The position numbers were made by a program, and so were the translations under genes. A DNA stretch of 64,000 nt from Bradyrhizobium diazoefficiens (GTDB taxonomy: Bacteria > Pseudomonadota > Alphaproteobacteria > Rhizobiales > Xanthobacteraceae), in contig NZ_CP067100.1 of the NCBI RefSeq assembly GCF_016616235.1, forward strand, positions 7,189,001-7,253,000. The letters are read 5' to 3'. The notes under the pieces are model-generated. The model made no database searches, was not told where the DNA came from, and worked only from the letters and a program-made list of their open reading frames with translations. Of the stretch, positions 61,187-64,000 are shown piece by piece (the first letter of the stretch is position 1; each line of letters begins with the position of its first letter).

Positions 61187-62002
61187 ATGTCCCGAATTTT
61201 CCTGATGGCCTTGACGTTTCTCGCTTGGCTGGCGACGCCCGCCTTCGCCCAGCAGCAGCCCCAGCGCAGCGAATGCCTGGCGATGGCCAGCGCCGCGCCG
61301 CGGGTCATGTCGGTTGCCTTCAGGCAGGCGGCGAGTGCCCCCGAGGTCGAGATCACCTATGCCGGCCATTCCACCTATTTCATCGACACGCCGGGCGGCT
61401 TGCGCATCGCGACCGACTACAGCGGCGCCTATCAGGTCGGCCGCCTGCCCGATGTCGTCACCATGAACCGCGCTCACAGCACCCACTACACGCTGTTTCC
61501 CGACAAGCGCATTCCCCATGTGCTGCATGGCTGGAGCCACGACGGTAAGCCCGCCATCGTCTCGGAACGCATCGGCGACACCTTCATCCGCAACGTCACC
61601 ACGGACATCCGCCGCTATTTCGGCAACGATGCCGGCGCCGACATGATCCGCGACGGCAATTCGATCTTCATCTTCGAGGTCGCCGGCCTCTGCATCGGCC
61701 ATCTCGGCCATCTCCACCACAAGCTCGACGACAGCCACTTTGCCCAGATCGGGCGGCTGGACATCGTGATGGTGCCGATCGACGGCACCTACACCATGTC
61801 GCTCGACGGCATCTCCGACATCACCCGGCGCCTGCGCGCCTCGGTGGTGCTGCCGATGCATCGCTTCGCCACCCCGCTCGACGAATTCATGAGCCGCATC
61901 GGCCAGCAGTTCGAGATCGACCGGCGCAGCGAGCGCTCCTTCCGGATGTCGCGCGATGCGCTGCCGTCGAAGCCGACGGTGATCATTCTCGACGGGGTCT
62001 GA
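61187..62002 (+). CDS. Secreted MBL-fold protein with degenerate zinc motif
   Basis: 271 residues with a signal peptide (ALTFLAWLATPAFAQ). The fold shows AGHSTYFIDTPGG and GHLGHLHH, as in UlaG-like metallo-beta-lactamase-fold proteins, and a late LPMHRF. Where HxHxDH is expected it reads R-A-H-S-T-H (MNRAHSTHYT), so the first His and the Asp are replaced. Metal binding may be altered or reduced to one site. It probably works in the periplasm. Substrate unknown. Confidence 0.8.
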   Translation: MSRIFLMALTFLAWLATPAFAQQQPQRSECLAMASAAPRVMSVAFRQAASAPEVEITYAGHSTYFIDTPGGLRIATDYSGAYQVGRLPDVVTMNRAHSTHYTLFPDKRIPHVLHGWSHDGKPAIVSERIGDTFIRNVTTDIRRYFGNDAGADMIRDGNSIFIFEVAGLCIGHLGHLHHKLDDSHFAQIGRLDIVMVPIDGTYTMSLDGISDITRRLRASVVLPMHRFATPLDEFMSRIGQQFEIDRRSERSFRMSRDALPSKPTVIILDGV

Positions 62003-62073
62003 CCCGCAAAAGCGGGAACGCATGAACCGTCGCCGACTTGGTTGCTTCAGGATCATCCTCGATCGGAGCAATC

Positions 62074-63018
62074 ATGAGCAGAAAATTTCTGGTCATCGGC
62101 TCATTCGCGGCGATTTATTTGCTGTGGGGTTCCACCTACTTCGCCATCACGTTGGGTCTGAAATCGATCCCGCCATTTCTGCTGATGGCGCTTCGCTCGT
62201 TCTGCGGCGGCATCGTGTTGCTGGCGATGAGCGGAGGACAGATCGCGAGCATGTCCTTGCAGGCCTGGGCCATGGCGAGCCTGTGTGGACTGCTGTTCTT
62301 TGTCGGCTGCCACGGCGTGCTCGCCTTCGCCCAGCAATCGGTTCCTTCGGGCGTGGCAGCCATCGTGCTCGCCACGATCCCGTTCTGGATCCTGCTGATC
62401 GATGTCGTGTTCCCCGGCGATCAGCGACCGAAGCCCGTTGCCTTGCTGGCGCTCGTGCCGGGCTTCCTGGGCGTTGGACTCGTGGCTTGGCAAAACGTCG
62501 AGCAGGCCGGCATCAGCATTCTTCCCGTCGTCCTGCTGCTAGCCGCGGCATTGTCATGGTCCGCCGGGACCGTACTGTCCCGGCGCATGTCGAGCCAGAG
62601 CTCCGCCATCCTGCTTTCGGGCATGCAGCTGTCGATCGGCGGTATCGTGTTGTTCGCGATCAGCTGGCTGACGGGCGAGACCGGAAACTTCAGTCCGACC
62701 GAGGTCTCGCTGACCTCACTTGCCGCAGCGCTGTGGCTGATCATCTCGGGCAGCGTGATCGGATTCGTCGCCTATAACTGGCTGCTGGAGAATGTCTCGA
62801 CCTCGTTGGTGTCGACCTACACTTTCGTCAATCCGGTGATCGCGGTGCTGCTCGGCACCGTCGTGCTCGGCGAGCCGTTCTCATCCATGATGCTGCTCGG
62901 TGCGGGCCTCGTCGTCGTCTCTGTCATCGTGATCTGGCGAGCGGAACGCTCAGGGAGCACGCGGACGAACGATGAGGCCGATCGGGACATCAAGAATCTG
63001 GCCCTGCGCAAGACCTGA
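62074..63018 (+). CDS. EamA/DMT-family transporter
   Basis: 314 residues with ten membrane helices arranged as two EamA repeats. Landmarks: IYLLWGSTYFAITLGLKSIPPFLLMALR and, in the second half, YTFVNPVIAVLLGTVVLGEP. The family includes YedA and other metabolite exporters. I chose the ATG at 62074 (MSRKFLVIGS) because GGAGCAATC precedes it; 12 more codons are open upstream. Confidence 0.92.
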   Translation: MSRKFLVIGSFAAIYLLWGSTYFAITLGLKSIPPFLLMALRSFCGGIVLLAMSGGQIASMSLQAWAMASLCGLLFFVGCHGVLAFAQQSVPSGVAAIVLATIPFWILLIDVVFPGDQRPKPVALLALVPGFLGVGLVAWQNVEQAGISILPVVLLLAAALSWSAGTVLSRRMSSQSSAILLSGMQLSIGGIVLFAISWLTGETGNFSPTEVSLTSLAAALWLIISGSVIGFVAYNWLLENVSTSLVSTYTFVNPVIAVLLGTVVLGEPFSSMMLLGAGLVVVSVIVIWRAERSGSTRTNDEADRDIKNLALRKT

Positions 63019-63091
63019 CGATCCCGACGGCAATTTTCTCCAAGTCAGCTGCGGTCCGCTCGTGCTGATCTCTTCGCAACAGGAGATCGAC

Positions 63092-63613
63092 ATGACCGAC
63101 TTTGCGAGATTGCTGCACGCTGACGGACCAAACCCTGAGCATACAGCAGCGCTCCAGCTCTACGGCCGCTTCGTCGGCGATTGGAACGCCGAGATCACCG
63201 CCCATGGCGCCGATGGAACGAAGCACAGCGCGCCCGGCGAGATTCATTTCGGCTGGGTGCTGGAGGGGCGCGCCATGCAGGACGTCTGGATCATCCCCCG
63301 CCCCGCCGGCAGCGCGGCCTTTCCGGTTGCCGGCAATTGGTACGGCACGACGCTGCGGGTCTACGATCCCGCCATTTCCGCGTGGCGGATTTCCTGGTTC
63401 GATCCCGGCCGCGGCGTCTTTCGCCAGCAGATCGGCCGCCCGCGCGGCGCGGACATCGTGCAGGAAGGCACGACCGAGGCGGGCGAGCTGACGCGCTGGA
63501 GTTTTACCGAGATCACCGCGGATTCCTTCCACTGGCTCGGTGAGGTCAAGCCTGCCACGGCAGCCGAGTGGCGGCTGGTGGTCGGTGTGAGGGCGAAACG
63601 TCGCGCAGGTTGA
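63092..63613 (+). CDS. Hypothetical protein, possible DUF1579-like
   Basis: 173 residues starting MTDFARLLHADGPN after AGGAGATCGAC. Rich in Trp and beta-strand-like segments (WNAEITAHGADG, WVLEGRAMQDVW, WYGTTLRVYDP, WRISWFDPGRG). The repeated W-x-x-x-V pattern suggests a lipocalin-like barrel of the DUF1579 kind. No signal peptide. I do not recognise a specific function. The frame extends upstream but overlaps the transporter gene. Confidence 0.65.
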   Translation: MTDFARLLHADGPNPEHTAALQLYGRFVGDWNAEITAHGADGTKHSAPGEIHFGWVLEGRAMQDVWIIPRPAGSAAFPVAGNWYGTTLRVYDPAISAWRISWFDPGRGVFRQQIGRPRGADIVQEGTTEAGELTRWSFTEITADSFHWLGEVKPATAAEWRLVVGVRAKRRAG

Positions 63614-63725
63614 CGACGGCACCGCTGCCCTCGCAATGCCGGGTGCGGTTGCGCAGCACGCGCTGCTGCGCGGGAAGACGAGGTGCTAGGCTCCCATCAC
63701 AAAAACATAGAGGGAGCGAACGCCG

Positions 63726-64000
63726 ATGGCCGCAAGCGGTCTGCCCGCCAACACGAGCGGGCTATTCGTCGAGCCGCGGGAGGACTGGCTCGCGCGACAT
63801 CAGGAGGAGATCATCGATCCAGCCCGGCCGATCGTCGATCCCCATCACCATCTCTGGAATCGCGGGCACCGCTACCTGATCGAGGAGATGGCGGCCGACA
63901 TCGCCTCGGGCCACAACGTCATCGGCACCGTCTATGTCGACTGCCGCTCCATGTATCGCGCGCGCGGGCCCGAGGCATTCCGGCCCGTCGGCGAGGTCGA
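63726..64000 (+). CDS. Amidohydrolase family protein, N-terminal part
   Basis: Reads from the ATG at 63726 to the window edge without a stop (about 91 residues). It contains IVDPHHHLWNRG (HxH metal motif of amidohydrolase-2 enzymes) and GHNVIGTVYVDCRSMYR. The start follows GAGGGAGCGAACGCCG. This is the third amidohydrolase-2 protein in the window. The remaining metal ligands lie beyond the edge. Confidence 0.85.
   Translation, partial: MAASGLPANTSGLFVEPREDWLARHQEEIIDPARPIVDPHHHLWNRGHRYLIEEMAADIASGHNVIGTVYVDCRSMYRARGPEAFRPVGEV

Overview
The window looks like chromosome from a GC-rich alphaproteobacterium, most probably Bradyrhizobium or a close relative. Three things suggest this. A membrane-bound ferritin (mbfA) gene sits directly behind a perfect Irr-type iron operator. 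The intergenic spaces carry several families of palindromic repeats of the kind seen in Bradyrhizobiaceae. The gene set is soil-type catabolism and transport: amidohydrolases, amidases, short-chain dehydrogenases (SDRs), acyl-CoA enzymes and branched-chain-amino-acid-type ABC transport. Genus is inferred from gene content only. No rRNA, tRNA or CRISPR array was recognised.

Left third (1-25 kb). This is a string of small catabolic units. It holds a truncated SDR, a CvpA-like membrane protein, an SDR without the usual catalytic Tyr/Lys, a DUF3775 protein, and two paralogous metallo-beta-lactamase hydrolases around a fumarylacetoacetate-hydrolase-like gene and a glutathione-transferase-like gene. 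Next come an epoxide-hydrolase-like enzyme, mbfA, cytochrome b561, an amidase, a Zn-alcohol dehydrogenase, an AidB-like acyl-CoA dehydrogenase, a second atypical SDR and a crotonase. A GNAT protein, a DUF1127 peptide, a GcvA-like LysR regulator and an MFS symporter follow, then a Rieske/amidohydrolase operon, a CinA-like protein, a DUF1488 protein and AMP nucleosidase.

Middle (25-49 kb). This is the most interesting region. Everything from 46.8 kb down to 25.2 kb is on the minus strand. It runs from a 3933-residue secreted giant protein (FecR-like N-terminus, VCBS/cadherin-like repeats, long beta-helix-type repeats, type I secretion C-terminus), to a CHASE2 adenylate cyclase, a TPR/O-GlcNAc-transferase-like (GT41) glycosyltransferase, a GatC-like peptide with an amidase, a GlsB-like membrane protein, and a type I secretion ABC exporter with its HlyD adaptor. 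Divergent from the giant gene is a LapG-like periplasmic cysteine protease with a complete Cys-His-Asp triad. Together these suggest a surface adhesin with its exporter, a possible release protease, a possible glycosyltransferase and a cAMP-producing sensor.

Right third (49-64 kb). A Tn5/IS50-like element with a frameshifted transposase interrupts an intergenic repeat. After it comes a complete ABC importer operon (two permeases, two ATPases, an acyl-CoA synthetase, a substrate-binding protein). A two-gene ABC exporter, a MazE/VapB-VapC toxin-antitoxin pair with a palindromic operator candidate, a secreted degenerate metallo-beta-lactamase-fold protein, a DMT transporter, a hypothetical protein and the start of another amidohydrolase complete the window.
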